A stretch of 44,583 nucleotides of DNA from an uncultured Prevotella sp. (GCA_938028745.1 CALIZL010000113.1:1-44583), one strand, 5' to 3'; counted from the first letter of the stretch, positions 8,006 through 16,929 are shown. Numbers and translations: made by a program. The notes: a model not told the origin generated them from the sequence alone.

Positions 8006-9343
8006 TTATGCGATGCCCTGAGCCATCATGGCGTGGGCCACCTTCATAAATCCGGCGATGTTAGCGCCCTTCACGTAGTCGATGTATCCGTTGGCCTCGG
8101 TGCCATACTTCACACATTGTTCGTGTATCGACGACATGATGTGGTGCAGACGTTCGTCTACTTCCTTGCCAGTCCATCCCAAACGTAGGGAGTTCTGTGT
8201 CATTTCAAGACCCGAAGTAGCTACGCCACCAGCGTTAACAGCCTTTCCAGGTGCGAACAGTGTCTTCGTAGCGACAAACTTTTCGGCAGCCTCGGCGGTG
8301 CAACCCATGTTCGAAACCTCGGCCACGCAAACGGGTTTGGCAGCCAAAATCTTGTCGGCGTCTTCGCCGTTCAATTCGTTCTGGGTAGCGCAAGGCAAGT
8401 AAATGTCGGCCTTTGCCTCCCAAGGTTTCTTGCCAGCGAAGAACGTTGAGCCGGGGAACTTGTCTGCGTATGGTGCGCAAACGTCGTTGCCACTGCTGCG
8501 AAGTTCGAGCATATAGTCGATTTTCTCGCCGCTAATGCCGTTCGGGTCGAGGATGTAACCATCAGGTCCGCTAAGGGTGATAACCTTTGCGCCCAGCTCG
8601 GTAGCCTTCTTAGCAGCACCCCAAGCCACGTTTCCGAAACCACTTAGTGCCACGGTCTTGCCCTTAATGTCGATGCCTTTGGTTTCCAACATCTGGTTAA
8701 CGAAGTAAAGTGCGCCGTAACCGGTAGCCTCGGGACGGAAGATTGAGCCACCCCATTCAAGGCCCTTACCCGTAAGCACGCCCTCAAATTGGTGCGTAAG
8801 CTTGCGATACATGCCAAAGAGATAACCAATTTCGCGGCCACCCACGCCGATGTCGCCTGCGGGAACGTCTTCGTTCGGGCCAATATGGCGATACAATTCG
8901 GTCATGAAAGCCTGGCAGAAACGCATGATTTCAGCATCGCTGCGCCCGCGGGGTGCGAAGTCGCTACCACCCTTACCGCCGCCCATAGGCAACGTTGTAA
9001 GTGCGTTTTTGAACGTTTGCTCGAAGCCCAAGAACTTCAAGATAGAAAGGTTTACAGAGGGATGGAAACGCAATCCGCCTTTGTACGGGCCAATAGCGCC
9101 GTTGAATTGCACGCGATAACCAATGTTCACGTGTACCTCGCCCTTATCGTCGGTCCAAGGAACACGGAAGGTGATGATGCGTTCGGGCTCTACCATCCGC
9201 TCGATAATTTTAGCTTTTTCAAACTCAGGGTGTTGATTGTACACGTCCTTAATTGAAACAAGCACTTCTTTTACGGCCTGAAGGAATTCAGACTCACCTG
9301 GATGCTTGCGCTCCAGTTCTTGCATGATTTTCTCCACTTCCAT
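8006..9343 (-). CDS. gdhA: NADP-type glutamate dehydrogenase
   Basis: A 445-residue hexameric-type glutamate dehydrogenase making glutamate from 2-oxoglutarate, ammonium and NAD(P)H in the cytoplasm. Visible motifs: GPYKGGLRFHP with substrate-binding Lys (about 88), LPMGGGKGGSDF with the active-site Lys124, PAGDIGVGGREIG with the catalytic Asp164, and the nucleotide-binding GFGNVA near 235-240. The length equals that of the E. coli GdhA class (about 447), which usually prefers NADPH. A full Bacteroidetes promoter lies 60 bases upstream and there is no co-transcribed gene. In Bacteroidetes this enzyme is a main route of ammonia assimilation. Very secure. Confidence 0.96.
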   Translation of the reverse strand: MEVEKIMQELERKHPGESEFLQAVKEVLVSIKDVYNQHPEFEKAKIIERMVEPERIITFRVPWTDDKGEVHVNIGYRVQFNGAIGPYKGGLRFHPSVNLSILKFLGFEQTFKNALTTLPMGGGKGGSDFAPRGRSDAEIMRFCQAFMTELYRHIGPNEDVPAGDIGVGGREIGYLFGMYRKLTHQFEGVLTGKGLEWGGSIFRPEATGYGALYFVNQMLETKGIDIKGKTVALSGFGNVAWGAAKKATELGAKVITLSGPDGYILDPNGISGEKIDYMLELRSSGNDVCAPYADKFPGSTFFAGKKPWEAKADIYLPCATQNELNGEDADKILAAKPVCVAEVSNMGCTAEAAEKFVATKTLFAPGKAVNAGGVATSGLEMTQNSLRLGWTGKEVDERLHHIMSSIHEQCVKYGTEANGYIDYVKGANIAGFMKVAHAMMAQGIA

Positions 9344-9402
9344 GGTTGTAATCTTTTTTATGGTTGGGTTAGTAAACTCATTTTTTTGTCAAATGGATGG
9401 TG

Positions 9403-9434
9403 CAAATATAGAACTAATTTGCATACGCACCAAA
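9403..9434 (-). promoter_or_regulatory. promoter of gdhA
   Basis: The minus strand reads TTTG (9431-9434), a 20-base spacer and TATATTTG (9403-9410), a full consensus match. The start of transcription should be near 9397, leaving a leader of about 54 bases. Confidence 0.7.
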
Positions 9435-9571
9435 TAAAAGGCAATATTTTTTTAGTGCTTGCCGTTTGCCTTGCGCGTTAAGTGATAAGGTGCGGCAACG
9501 GTTTACTTCCCTTTTGTTCGTTTTTGCGGCTTTAATCTTACATCTGCTAGCCGTCAAGAGCAATCTTTGTC

Positions 9572-9597
9572 CAAAAAGATAATCTTACATTTATCTT
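9572..9597 (-). terminator. AT-rich terminator-like stem at the end of hemG
   Basis: AAGATAA (9576-9582) and TTATCTT (9591-9597) form a 7-bp stem. On the minus strand the second arm runs straight into TTTTT. It begins at the hemG stop codon. The stem is weak, so confidence is modest. Confidence 0.4.
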
Positions 9598-10973
9598 CAA
9601 ATGTCCGCCAATTCTTGCGGAATAATGGTTGCACCCTGCTTTATTCTGTCGGCCATGCCGATGCCATTACGTAGGTTTCCGCCAACGATAAGGCCTGGAT
9701 ATTGACTTTGCAGTGTCTCAATGGCCTTGAAACGCGCACCGCTGCTGGCCTCGTATTGCGGAATGGCATGGCGATGGCGGAATATTTTAAGCAGACTGGG
9801 CTGCACACCGGCAGACAAACGCAGCATGTGGCGCAGTTCGGCAAGCACCATTTGCGCCAATTCGGCATCGCTCATGTCCATCACTTCGGGGTGTTTTATA
9901 CCGCCGACGAACACCGAAAACAAGTCGCCTTGTTTGGGTGCACGCCCCTCAAAGCACGATGCAGGGAACAGCACACCTAATATACGTCGGTTTTCGCACG
10001 AGGGAACAAGGCCGCCAAAAGCCTCGTTGCGCTGCCCTTGCACATCGGCAAAGCCCACACTAACCTGCACCACAGGGGCGTAACGCAAACTGGTGATAGG
10101 CTCCATCAGTGCGTGGGGCACGAAAGGCAGCAACTGGGGCAGGGCATAAGCACCAACGGTAGTTACCACCTGTTGGGCTAAGATGCTGCAAGCGGTGCCG
10201 TCTGGCTGTGTATATTCGACCTTCCAACCCTGCTCAGAAGGTTGCAGATGCAAGTTGTTCGCGCCCAAAACGATGTCCGTTTCGCCAACAGAACGCCCAA
10301 GCGCATCAATCAAACGCTGCAATCCCCCTTCGGCCGAGAACACCTTTTTGGTGGCCAGCAGGTCGCGTGGCGTTTTGGGTTGGCGCATCTTAGCTATCGC
10401 CCCGCGCACAAAACTGCCGTATGTATGTTCCAAATTGTAAAGCTTGGGCAGCGCATAACGCGTAACCAAGCGTTCCGGGTCGCCTGCATACACGCCCGAA
10501 ATAAAAGGGTCTACGGCATAGCGTTCAAACGAATCGCCCAGCCGTCGCCTAACAAGTTGCGCCACACTTTCGTCTGCATCTGTGCCTACTTTTCTAAAAG
10601 GCTCGGCCAATATCCGCAGTTTGTCGTGCCAAGAAAACAGGGTTGTTTGCACGCTAGCCTTCAACCCAACGGGCAAAGCGTGGAAACGTTCGCCCTTCCA
10701 AATCCACCTTTGCTTGGCCTCTTCGCGTGCCGTGAGCAGCTTACAGCCATAAGCGGCGAGGTCGGTAAATAGTTCGGCCACTTCGGGATAGGCCACCATG
10801 CCCGTGTTGGGGCCGCTTTCGTACACAAATCCCTGCTCTTCAAAGGTGTGTATTTGTCCGCCAATGCGGTTTTCTTTTTCCACCACCAGCACCTCTTTGC
10901 CTTGTTTTCGTAGGGTGTGTGCGGCGGTAAGCCCGGTAAGTCCGGCTCCTATTATTATTGTTGTTTGGCGCAT
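9597..10973 (-). CDS. hemG: protoporphyrinogen oxidase (HemY-type flavoprotein)
   Basis: A 458-residue FAD-dependent amine-oxidase-fold protein. The dinucleotide site IIIGAGLTGLTAA (residues 6-18) is followed by the acidic end of the second strand and GGQIHT, and the C-terminal FAD motif GLIVGGNLRNGIGMAD lies close to the end. These are the marks of HemY-type protoporphyrinogen IX oxidase, the penultimate step of protoheme synthesis. It is the last gene of an operon after hemN, 42 bases downstream of it. HemY enzymes commonly use O2, so in an anaerobe another acceptor is likely. Bacteroidetes annotations usually call this gene hemG. Confidence 0.9.
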   Translation of the reverse strand: MRQTTIIIGAGLTGLTAAHTLRKQGKEVLVVEKENRIGGQIHTFEEQGFVYESGPNTGMVAYPEVAELFTDLAAYGCKLLTAREEAKQRWIWKGERFHALPVGLKASVQTTLFSWHDKLRILAEPFRKVGTDADESVAQLVRRRLGDSFERYAVDPFISGVYAGDPERLVTRYALPKLYNLEHTYGSFVRGAIAKMRQPKTPRDLLATKKVFSAEGGLQRLIDALGRSVGETDIVLGANNLHLQPSEQGWKVEYTQPDGTACSILAQQVVTTVGAYALPQLLPFVPHALMEPITSLRYAPVVQVSVGFADVQGQRNEAFGGLVPSCENRRILGVLFPASCFEGRAPKQGDLFSVFVGGIKHPEVMDMSDAELAQMVLAELRHMLRLSAGVQPSLLKIFRHRHAIPQYEASSGARFKAIETLQSQYPGLIVGGNLRNGIGMADRIKQGATIIPQELADI

Positions 10974-11015
10974 GTATCTTTTTGTTTAGCTTGGTTTTCT
11001 GCCATGTTGTGCACG

Positions 11016-12383
11016 TTACACGGGTTTCGAAAAGCGATTGTGGTTGTTAATCATCATCTTATCGAGTGCCGCCGCCACGTTGCGCACAAAGGGCGAACCC
11101 GCTTCGGTAAGTGCTATGTGTGTGGGTTCTAAGGTTATCAGCCCGTCGTCGGCCATTTGTTGCAAGGCCGGCACGTCGTAGTTTAGGGCCTCTTTCACCT
11201 CTTCTGCCGATATGTTCAGCCTATGGGCCATGTCTGTCCACGCCACGTAATAGTTGCACATCAGGCTCTCTATCACCTCGCGCGCCACGCGTTGCCACGG
11301 TTGCAGCGCATATCCGCGTTCTATGCAGAGCCGCCCTTCGTTGGTGTGTTGAATGTAGCGTGCCACATCTTTGGTGTTTTGCGCATAGGCCACATCTAGC
11401 TGACTGATGCCCGATACGCCCAAGGCATACACCTGTGCCGTGATGCGCCGTGGGCAATAGCCCTGAAAATTGCGGTGCAGCTGCTTGCGTTCCAGTGCCT
11501 GTTGCAGGTCGTCGTTGGGTTCAACAAAGTGGTCCATGCCGATATGGCAATATCCGGCGCGTGCAAGTTGTTCCGCCGCCTGTTCGAACATGCGCATCTT
11601 TTCGGCCTCTGGTGGCAGCCCCGCCTTTTCCAGTATGCGCTGCCTACTATATATATAAGGTACGTGCGCATAGCTAAAGGTAACCAATCTGTTGGGCCGC
11701 ATGTCTATTGCGCGTGCAATGGTGCGTGCAAAGCTCTGCACCGTTTGCCCCGGCAAGCCGTATATGAAATCGAGATTAACCTTTGCGCCGCTTTGCCTAA
11801 GCCGCTCAACGATATGCTCTACGGGCAACAACGAGGGTCGGCGGTTCACGGTTCGCAACACGTTATCGTCAAAATCCTGTATTCCCAAGCTGTAACGCGT
11901 AAACCCGCAGCCGATTAGCTGCTCCCAATGTTCGTCGTTAAGGTATGCGGGGTGACACTCAATGGCAATCTCCGGGTTTTCTATTGTGCCGAACGAACCC
12001 AGCAAATGCTCGTTTAGGCGCTTGATGTGGTGCAGTGGAATGGATGTAGGACTGCCTCCCCCATAATGTATCTGCGATATTTTCCGCCCCTTGTCTAGGT
12101 GTGGCAGCAGCAGGTTTATCTCCCGATGCAGGGCATCGAAGTAGGCATCCACCACGTCATTGCGCGCCATAGCCACCGAGTTGCACCCGCAATAGTGGCA
12201 CAGGTGTTGGCAAAAGGGAACGTGTATGTAAAACGAAATGTTGTCTACCGCGGCATTGTTTGACTGGTCTACGGCTGCGAGATACTCCTCTTCGCCCATC
12301 TCCACAAAGCTGTTTGCCGGCGGATAGCTCGTGTATCGTGGCACGGGCTTGTTGTATTTGGCAATTAATTCTTCGTTAGTCAT
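11016..12383 (-). CDS. hemN: oxygen-independent coproporphyrinogen III oxidase
   Basis: A 455-residue radical-SAM enzyme converting coproporphyrinogen III to protoporphyrinogen IX without oxygen. The iron-sulfur motif CxxxCxxC is at C58, C62 and C65, followed by C67 as in true HemN proteins, which separates them from heme chaperones of the HemW type. The SAM-binding motif IHYGGGSPT lies near residue 105-115 and the C-terminal HemN winged domain is present; the length matches E. coli HemN (457). Its ATG overlaps the stop of the upstream MFS gene by 8 bases, and hemG follows, so the three are almost certainly one operon. Confidence 0.93.
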   Translation of the reverse strand: MTNEELIAKYNKPVPRYTSYPPANSFVEMGEEEYLAAVDQSNNAAVDNISFYIHVPFCQHLCHYCGCNSVAMARNDVVDAYFDALHREINLLLPHLDKGRKISQIHYGGGSPTSIPLHHIKRLNEHLLGSFGTIENPEIAIECHPAYLNDEHWEQLIGCGFTRYSLGIQDFDDNVLRTVNRRPSLLPVEHIVERLRQSGAKVNLDFIYGLPGQTVQSFARTIARAIDMRPNRLVTFSYAHVPYIYSRQRILEKAGLPPEAEKMRMFEQAAEQLARAGYCHIGMDHFVEPNDDLQQALERKQLHRNFQGYCPRRITAQVYALGVSGISQLDVAYAQNTKDVARYIQHTNEGRLCIERGYALQPWQRVAREVIESLMCNYYVAWTDMAHRLNISAEEVKEALNYDVPALQQMADDGLITLEPTHIALTEAGSPFVRNVAAALDKMMINNHNRFSKPV

Positions 12384-13587
12384 GCGTCGTTTCTATTTTT
12401 AATGCCAAGCTCACGTATGCCAGCGAGGCCAGTGCTATGGCGGTTTGCAGGCCAAACATGGCGGTATATCCGGCCACATCGGCCACGGCACCGCTGCCCA
12501 TAGCGGCCACGATGCCCGTTAGGTGGGTTAATACGGTTTGCACGGTAAAGTCGGTTCCCTCTTTTCCTGGGCGCACATGGCTCATGGCCGAGGTGTAAAC
12601 CACCACTGTTGCCATGCCATAACTGGCCCAAAGCAACACGGTGGCCAAGACTATTTGGGCCGTTGTGGGCACGCTTACCGACAGGATGGTGAACAAAAGT
12701 GTGGCACCGAGCATGGCACATGCAACCGCGGGTCGCACACGGGCATAGCCATAGCGGCGAACGAGCATACCCGTGGGATAGCCAACGGCGAAAGCCGAGG
12801 CCACGCCCACCACGCCGTTTATCAGCCCGATGTCTTTCATCGAGTAGCCTAGGTCTACCATGTAGGGCTTCATGTTAGACATGATGCCGATGATGCCCAT
12901 GTAATAGAGTGCCAAAAAAAGTATCTGCCGCCACACGCCGTGTTGGCCGAAAAACCACACAAAGTCGGTTAGCCGTGCGCGTTGGCGTTTGTCTTCATCC
13001 TGTTGTAGGCTTATCTTTTTGTTGAAAAGCAAAGGCAAGGCGGCCACCAAGACAAAGAGGCTGAGGCACTGGGTTACGCTGTTCCACCCATAACGGTGCA
13101 AAACCACGAGCAACAGTCCGCTACCCACAAGGCTCCCTGCAAAGCTCCCCATAGACTGCATGCTGTTCATCAGTCCCCTTTCGCGCCCCTTTGTGGAGCG
13201 TATGGCCAGGGCATCGGTGGCTATATCCTGTGTGGCAGAGGCCACTAACGACAGCAACACCAACAATATAACCGTGGTCACATTGAGCTGCAAGTTAAGC
13301 GTGCCAGCCAAAAACACCAGTAGGGCGTAAACCAACTCGCTGCCAACGATGAGCCGCTTGTAGCCGCGCATGGTGGTGCAAGCCCTGTCTACCAGTGGGC
13401 TCCATAGCATTTTGAGTATCCACGGCAGCTTAACCAGCTGCAACAAGGCAATGGCCGAGAGCGAGAACCGTTGTTCGCGCATGGTTACTTGCAGGGCAGT
13501 GGTAAAGAAACTCATGGGCACAGCTTGTGCCAGATAGAGGCAAAAGAAGGTGGATAGCTTGTTTCGCTGGTTTAAGTCTTGCTTCAT
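12376..13587 (-). CDS. MFS transporter, AmpG-like
   Basis: A 403-residue inner-membrane protein with about twelve hydrophobic helices. The motifs LYLAQAVPMSFFTTALQVTMRE near the start and KMLWSPLVDR at about 60-70 match the AmpG/PAT-like branch of the major facilitator superfamily, whose members move muropeptides or acetyl-CoA-like substrates. I set the start at 13587 (MKQDLNQRNK). The longer frame from 13716 adds 43 odd residues and begins inside the promoter's -7 box. First gene of the hemN-hemG operon, overlapping hemN by 8 bases, so a link to porphyrin transport is possible but only inferred. Confidence 0.85.
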   Translation of the reverse strand: MKQDLNQRNKLSTFFCLYLAQAVPMSFFTTALQVTMREQRFSLSAIALLQLVKLPWILKMLWSPLVDRACTTMRGYKRLIVGSELVYALLVFLAGTLNLQLNVTTVILLVLLSLVASATQDIATDALAIRSTKGRERGLMNSMQSMGSFAGSLVGSGLLLVVLHRYGWNSVTQCLSLFVLVAALPLLFNKKISLQQDEDKRQRARLTDFVWFFGQHGVWRQILFLALYYMGIIGIMSNMKPYMVDLGYSMKDIGLINGVVGVASAFAVGYPTGMLVRRYGYARVRPAVACAMLGATLLFTILSVSVPTTAQIVLATVLLWASYGMATVVVYTSAMSHVRPGKEGTDFTVQTVLTHLTGIVAAMGSGAVADVAGYTAMFGLQTAIALASLAYVSLALKIETTHD

Positions 13588-13713
13588 CTTGTTTTTGTAT
13601 GCAATGCTGCTGCGGCGTGTTACGTTTGTTCCACTGGCGATGCACTGCTCTCGTGCGTGCCCGCTCGTGGTGTTGGTGGTGTTTGGGGTTAAGCCTACCG
13701 CCGTTAGCAGGCG

Positions 13714-13721
13714 CAAAGTTA
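13714..13721 (-). promoter_or_regulatory. -7 box of the MFS-hemN-hemG operon
   Basis: The minus strand reads TAACTTTG, matching TAnnTTTG. Transcription would start near 13707, which rules out the ATG at 13716 and supports the start at 13587. No clear -33 TTTG. Confidence 0.5.
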
Positions 13722-13799
13722 AGAAAATTATGCCGCAACGGCGTTCCTTATTTATGGGGATTTAAGGCAGAGAAAAGGCGTGAGGAATAAGTTTAGCGA

Positions 13800-14110
13800 G
13801 GCGCATCAGGGTAGCTAGGAAAACTAGGAAAACTAGGAAAAACAGGAAAAACAGGAGAGCCAGAAAGGTAAGGGCTATCTAGGAGGACCAAGAGGGCTAG
13901 GAAACCTAGGGTATATTGGAAAGCTAGGAGCATCAGGGTATCTAGGAAGGCTAGGACATCTAGGAGACCTAGGGGCATCTTGGAAAGCTAGGAGCATCAG
14001 GCTATCAAGGAAGGCTAGGGTATCCAGGAGGCCTAGGAAATATAGGAGCACTAGAACACCTAGGAACACTAGGGTATCTAGAAAGACTAGAAAAACCAGA
14101 AAACCAGAAA
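13800..14110. repeat. CTAGG-rich decamer array (beside element copy A)
   Basis: About 310 bases made of units of 9-11 bases around CTAGGA or CTAGAA (for example GCTAGGAGCATCAGG), with a longer duplication of about 60 bases (near 13918 and 13980). The translated frames are low-complexity Leu/Phe/Pro strings and are not genes. A similar CTAG array lies beside the other two copies of the composite element. Confidence 0.75.
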
Positions 14111-14418
14111 ATGTTTTACAAAACACACCTTACCTGCAAGCCTATTATAGACAAAATAAGGGCTCAAGATGAGTAAAAAACCACTTTTTGGGCCTTTACG
14201 CGTTTCGTTTTCATCTCCTTTTTGAGCCTACAATTTGCATTTAGCACCATTTTGCCTTTCTATTTCGCTGCCAACTCACATTTTTTTCAAGCCCAATTAC
14301 ACGCTTTTAGCCCCTAAAACCATGCTTTTTAATGGCCATTTTGCCCTTTTTAGCCATGTTTTTCATGGTTCTAAAAGGTTTTGTTTATACAATTGCAATG
14401 GATGTTTATGCTTTTCAT

Positions 14419-14528
14419 CTCGCATTTAGCAGCAAATTGCACCGCATTTAGCAGCGTTTTACCTTGCGTTTAGCACCAAAACGCACTCCATTTTGCACCA
14501 AAACGCACTCCATTTAGCAGCAAATTGC
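14419..14528 (+). repeat. 22-bp tandem hairpin array, copy A (5 units)
   Basis: Five units of exactly 22 bases with core GCRTTTWGCACCAAAAYGC, in which GCRTTT and AAAYGC can pair within the unit. The third unit (14463-14484) is the cleanest: GCGTTT, six loop bases, AAAACGC. Confidence 0.8.
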
Positions 14529-14587
14529 CCCAAAACTGGTGCTAATGGCGGTTTCCTTAAATAAAAATTCATTTTGCCAACATTCAC

Positions 14588-14737
14588 ATGCAACCCCTTT
14601 TTGCCTCAAAACAAACCTTCGCGAGAATCGATTTTTTGCGACCGAGTGGGCGGTTGGTGAATAAAACGGCACTCATAATGTTAAAATTTGTACTAAAATT
14701 TATACAAATTCAGGGTAAGCCAACTACATTTCTTTAA
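14588..14737 (+). pseudogene. decayed copy of the element-associated small ORF
   Basis: The ATG at 14588 begins MQPLFASKQTFARIDFLR, nearly identical to the intact copy at 26991-27245. After about 24 codons a one-base deletion relative to that copy (AATAAAACGGCAC against GACGAAAAGGGCAC) shifts the frame, and the homology ends soon after, at about codon 40. The frame closes at 14737 after 49 codons. Confidence 0.5.
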
Positions 14738-14773
14738 CCCAAACCCAAGAGAGGCATAAGGCCAAAAGCAGCT

Positions 14774-15844
14774 CTACTTGATGTAAACCTCGCAATTTCG
14801 CAGCCCGTGCCCATCTTCGTACTTCATCACCCACACCTCGATAACCTGCGGTTTGGCCAGTTGTGCGTTTGGTTTTGCAGTACCATCGCTTGCATCAAGC
14901 CCCAATTTAGCCAACCCCCTACTGCCGGGCAGGCAGGTAAAGCAAAGGTTGTTGCCGTTAGTAGTGGCTATACACACAGGTGCCACCTGCTTACCTTTGT
15001 TGCCCATGCCAGGAATGGCGCGCAAAGCAAGGGCGTGGAGATTGTTTTTCTGAACAAACTTCCGTATGTTGGTTATCTCTACTTGTTTTCGTTCAACCTT
15101 TACGAGCCGCGGTTCGCCCTGCAACTTATTGGCAATAGGCCATTTTGTTCCATCTGTAAATTGCAGTTCAACGTTCATCGAATCTAGGTCTGCTGGCCAG
15201 TTCGATGGCATTCCCGACCGCTTCGACATCTCTTTTAGTTGCAAACGAGCATTAGGGTAGTGCTGTAATGCCGCATCCAGGAAGAACGAATAAGCCGCAT
15301 ACCAATCCTTATTGCCTTTGGCTATAACCCCCTTCCAATAATAATATTTGCCTACTTGCCCCTTATCATAAAGATATCTTCGCATCTGCTCCAATTTATT
15401 CTCGGCCAAACGCATTTGCCCAAGCCTGAAATAAGCCGCTAGTTGCCTGCCAAACACCTCGTTAACGTTCACCGAGCTATCGGCGGCGATGTCTACATGA
15501 GCTGCAAATTCAGTACCATCTTTAATCAAATGGAGAAGTAACAGGCGGTGGTAATCGCGCAAAGCATCGGCATCCTTGCCCAGCTTTGTTTCTAGTTCGG
15601 CGCGTTTCCACAGCCATTCGGCCGTAGCTGTGTCGGCAATGGCTTGGTTTAGCAGGGTCATTGCCTGCCTATTGTCGCCTGCTTGCAACGCCGCATCAAT
15701 CTTGTTGCGGTAATCAGAGCGACAGCCCAATAAGCATACAACACAAAAGAGAAGAGAAAGACAAAGAAAAGCCCCACCCACTGCCCCTCTCCAAAAGGAG
15801 AGGGGAGAGGTATGCTTTGTGGTTGCTAAACGAAAAAACATCAT
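14774..15844 (-). CDS. TPR-type lipoprotein with element-derived N-terminus
   Basis: A predicted lipoprotein of 356 residues from this start. After a long lead the hydrophobic segment FLCLSLLFCVVCLLGC gives the lipobox. Helical TPR-like repeats follow (IDAALQAGDNRQAMTLLNQA, then YYYWKGVIAKGNKDWYAAY), then a C-terminal beta-rich domain without a recognised family. The start is uncertain. Tandem copies of a 33-base repeat give ATGs at 15877/15874 and 15844/15841, and a GTG at 15774 would give a compact signal peptide MGGAFLCLSLLFCVV. The codons before the hydrophobic stretch come from the inverted end of the MITE-like element at 15771-15970. Exported and membrane-anchored is likely; the function is unknown. 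Confidence 0.72.
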   Translation of the reverse strand: MMFFRLATTKHTSPLSFWRGAVGGAFLCLSLLFCVVCLLGCRSDYRNKIDAALQAGDNRQAMTLLNQAIADTATAEWLWKRAELETKLGKDADALRDYHRLLLLHLIKDGTEFAAHVDIAADSSVNVNEVFGRQLAAYFRLGQMRLAENKLEQMRRYLYDKGQVGKYYYWKGVIAKGNKDWYAAYSFFLDAALQHYPNARLQLKEMSKRSGMPSNWPADLDSMNVELQFTDGTKWPIANKLQGEPRLVKVERKQVEITNIRKFVQKNNLHALALRAIPGMGNKGKQVAPVCIATTNGNNLCFTCLPGSRGLAKLGLDASDGTAKPNAQLAKPQVIEVWVMKYEDGHGLRNCEVYIK

Positions 15845-15970
15845 GTGCGGTGTGATTATTAAACGAAGAAACATCATATCATGGTGTGGTTACTAGGCCA
15901 ATGGGTGCAACATGCTAGGCAGCAACAAGGCTTTTTACGCCCCTCGCCCCTTGGAGAGGCGTTGGGGTGA
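15771..15970. mobile_element. MITE-like element, copy 1
   Basis: The left end, GCCCCACCCACTGCCCCTC then TCCAAAAGGAGAGGGG (15771-15806), and the right end, CCCCTCGCCCCTTGGAGAGG then GTTGGGGTGA (15941-15970), are imperfect inverted copies of the family ends also seen at 19212, 33622 and 38861. The left end lies inside the coding region of the TPR lipoprotein. No transposase. Confidence 0.65.
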
Positions 15971-15987
15971 TGCCAGTTGCGGAAAGG

Positions 15988-16929
15988 CTATGGCCTAAGA
16001 TTTACCTCCACAAACACCGGATAATGGTCGGATGCCGTGCGTATTCGGTGTTGTTTAAAGTCGATTTGTTGCGGTGCATCCTGCCCTTTTTGGCTTTTGG
16101 CCGCGGGTTCTTCCGTCCAATAGAAGTTGGGCAGTACGCCATAACGAGCCACAGCGAAACGAGGCGACACAAAAACGTGGTCTATCCTACTGGTTGTTTT
16201 CAGCGTGGGGTCGAAACTGTTAAACGTTCCGTTCTCGGCAAAGCGGTGCTTAGCCACGACATAGGCATCGTTTAAGCGCGCCTTTGCGGTGAAGATGGCG
16301 TAGGTTTCGTCGGTTTGGTCTACGTTAAAATCGCCCGTTAGCACCACTGGCATCTCCTTTCCCCCTAAGCCGTCGATAGCTTTCATCACCAGCTTTGCCG
16401 ACTCGCGACGGGCCTTAACGCCCACATGGTCGGTATGGAGGTTGAAGAAAAAGAACACTTCGCCACTTTCGCGCACCCTGAATTTGGCCCAAGTGCAGAT
16501 GCGTATGCAAGCCGCATCCCAACCCAACGAAGGTTTTGTATGTGTAGGCGAGAGCCAAAAGTGCCCGTCGCCGAGCTTATCCAGTCGGTCGCGCCGATAA
16601 AATATGGGTGCATATTCGCCCGCCTCGTGTCCATCGTCGCGCCCAACGCCCACGTAATCGTAGTCGGGCAGTGCGCGCAACAGGTCGTCGAGTTGGCCTT
16701 TCAGCACCTCTTGCGCCCCGAAAGCATCCGGATGGTGGTAGTTAAGTTGGTCGGCTATCACCTGACAACGTTTCGCCCAAAGGTGTCCTTTGGCCTCATC
16801 GCCGTCGTTTCGATACCTTATATTATAGCTACCCAACACAAGTGTCTGCCCAAAGGCAGCAAAGGCCATGCACAACACGGCCCCAAGCAACAGTGAGCGA
16901 GCCTTATTGGAACACATAACGCAAAACAA
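15988..16929 (-). CDS. secreted endonuclease/exonuclease/phosphatase family protein
   Basis: A 313-residue exported hydrolase: signal peptide to about residue 28 (AFAAFGQ), then the full EEP fold. Catalytic motifs visible: SYNIR with N36, GAQEV with E74 (metal), NLHTDH near 163-168, TGDFNVD with D200 and N202, SRIDHVF near 248-253 and SDHYPVF with D301-H302. This superfamily includes DNase I, sphingomyelinase and inositol-phosphate phosphatases; the substrate cannot be fixed, but the secreted form suggests scavenging of nucleic acids or phosphodiesters. Its start overlaps the purine permease gene by 26 bases (14 if MCSNKARS at 16917 is the start), so the two are co-transcribed. That fits a role in nucleotide salvage. 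Confidence 0.88.
   Translation of the reverse strand: MFCVMCSNKARSLLLGAVLCMAFAAFGQTLVLGSYNIRYRNDGDEAKGHLWAKRCQVIADQLNYHHPDAFGAQEVLKGQLDDLLRALPDYDYVGVGRDDGHEAGEYAPIFYRRDRLDKLGDGHFWLSPTHTKPSLGWDAACIRICTWAKFRVRESGEVFFFFNLHTDHVGVKARRESAKLVMKAIDGLGGKEMPVVLTGDFNVDQTDETYAIFTAKARLNDAYVVAKHRFAENGTFNSFDPTLKTTSRIDHVFVSPRFAVARYGVLPNFYWTEEPAAKSQKGQDAPQQIDFKQHRIRTASDHYPVFVEVNLRP

Larger units (their letters stand above)
14150..14737 (+). repeat. composite intergenic element, copy A
   Basis: This stretch matches the reversed region 27780-27100 over most of its length and the region 44250-44583 over its core. In order: a diverged distal part, a core with a CCATG-loop-CATGG stem and TTTTGCCCTTTTTAGCCATG, a 22-bp tandem array (14419-14528), a conserved 59-base segment, and a small decayed ORF from 14588. 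It contains no transposase. The distal edge near 14150 is approximate. Confidence 0.7.

Noticed and set aside
13793..14126. Minus-strand open frames of 61 and 83 codons in the CTAG array
   Set aside because: The products are low-complexity Leu/Phe/Pro strings that follow the 9-11 base DNA period; they are translated repeats.
14419..14528. CRISPR-like appearance of the 22-bp arrays
   Set aside because: Units are directly tandem with no unique spacers, and no cas genes are in the window.
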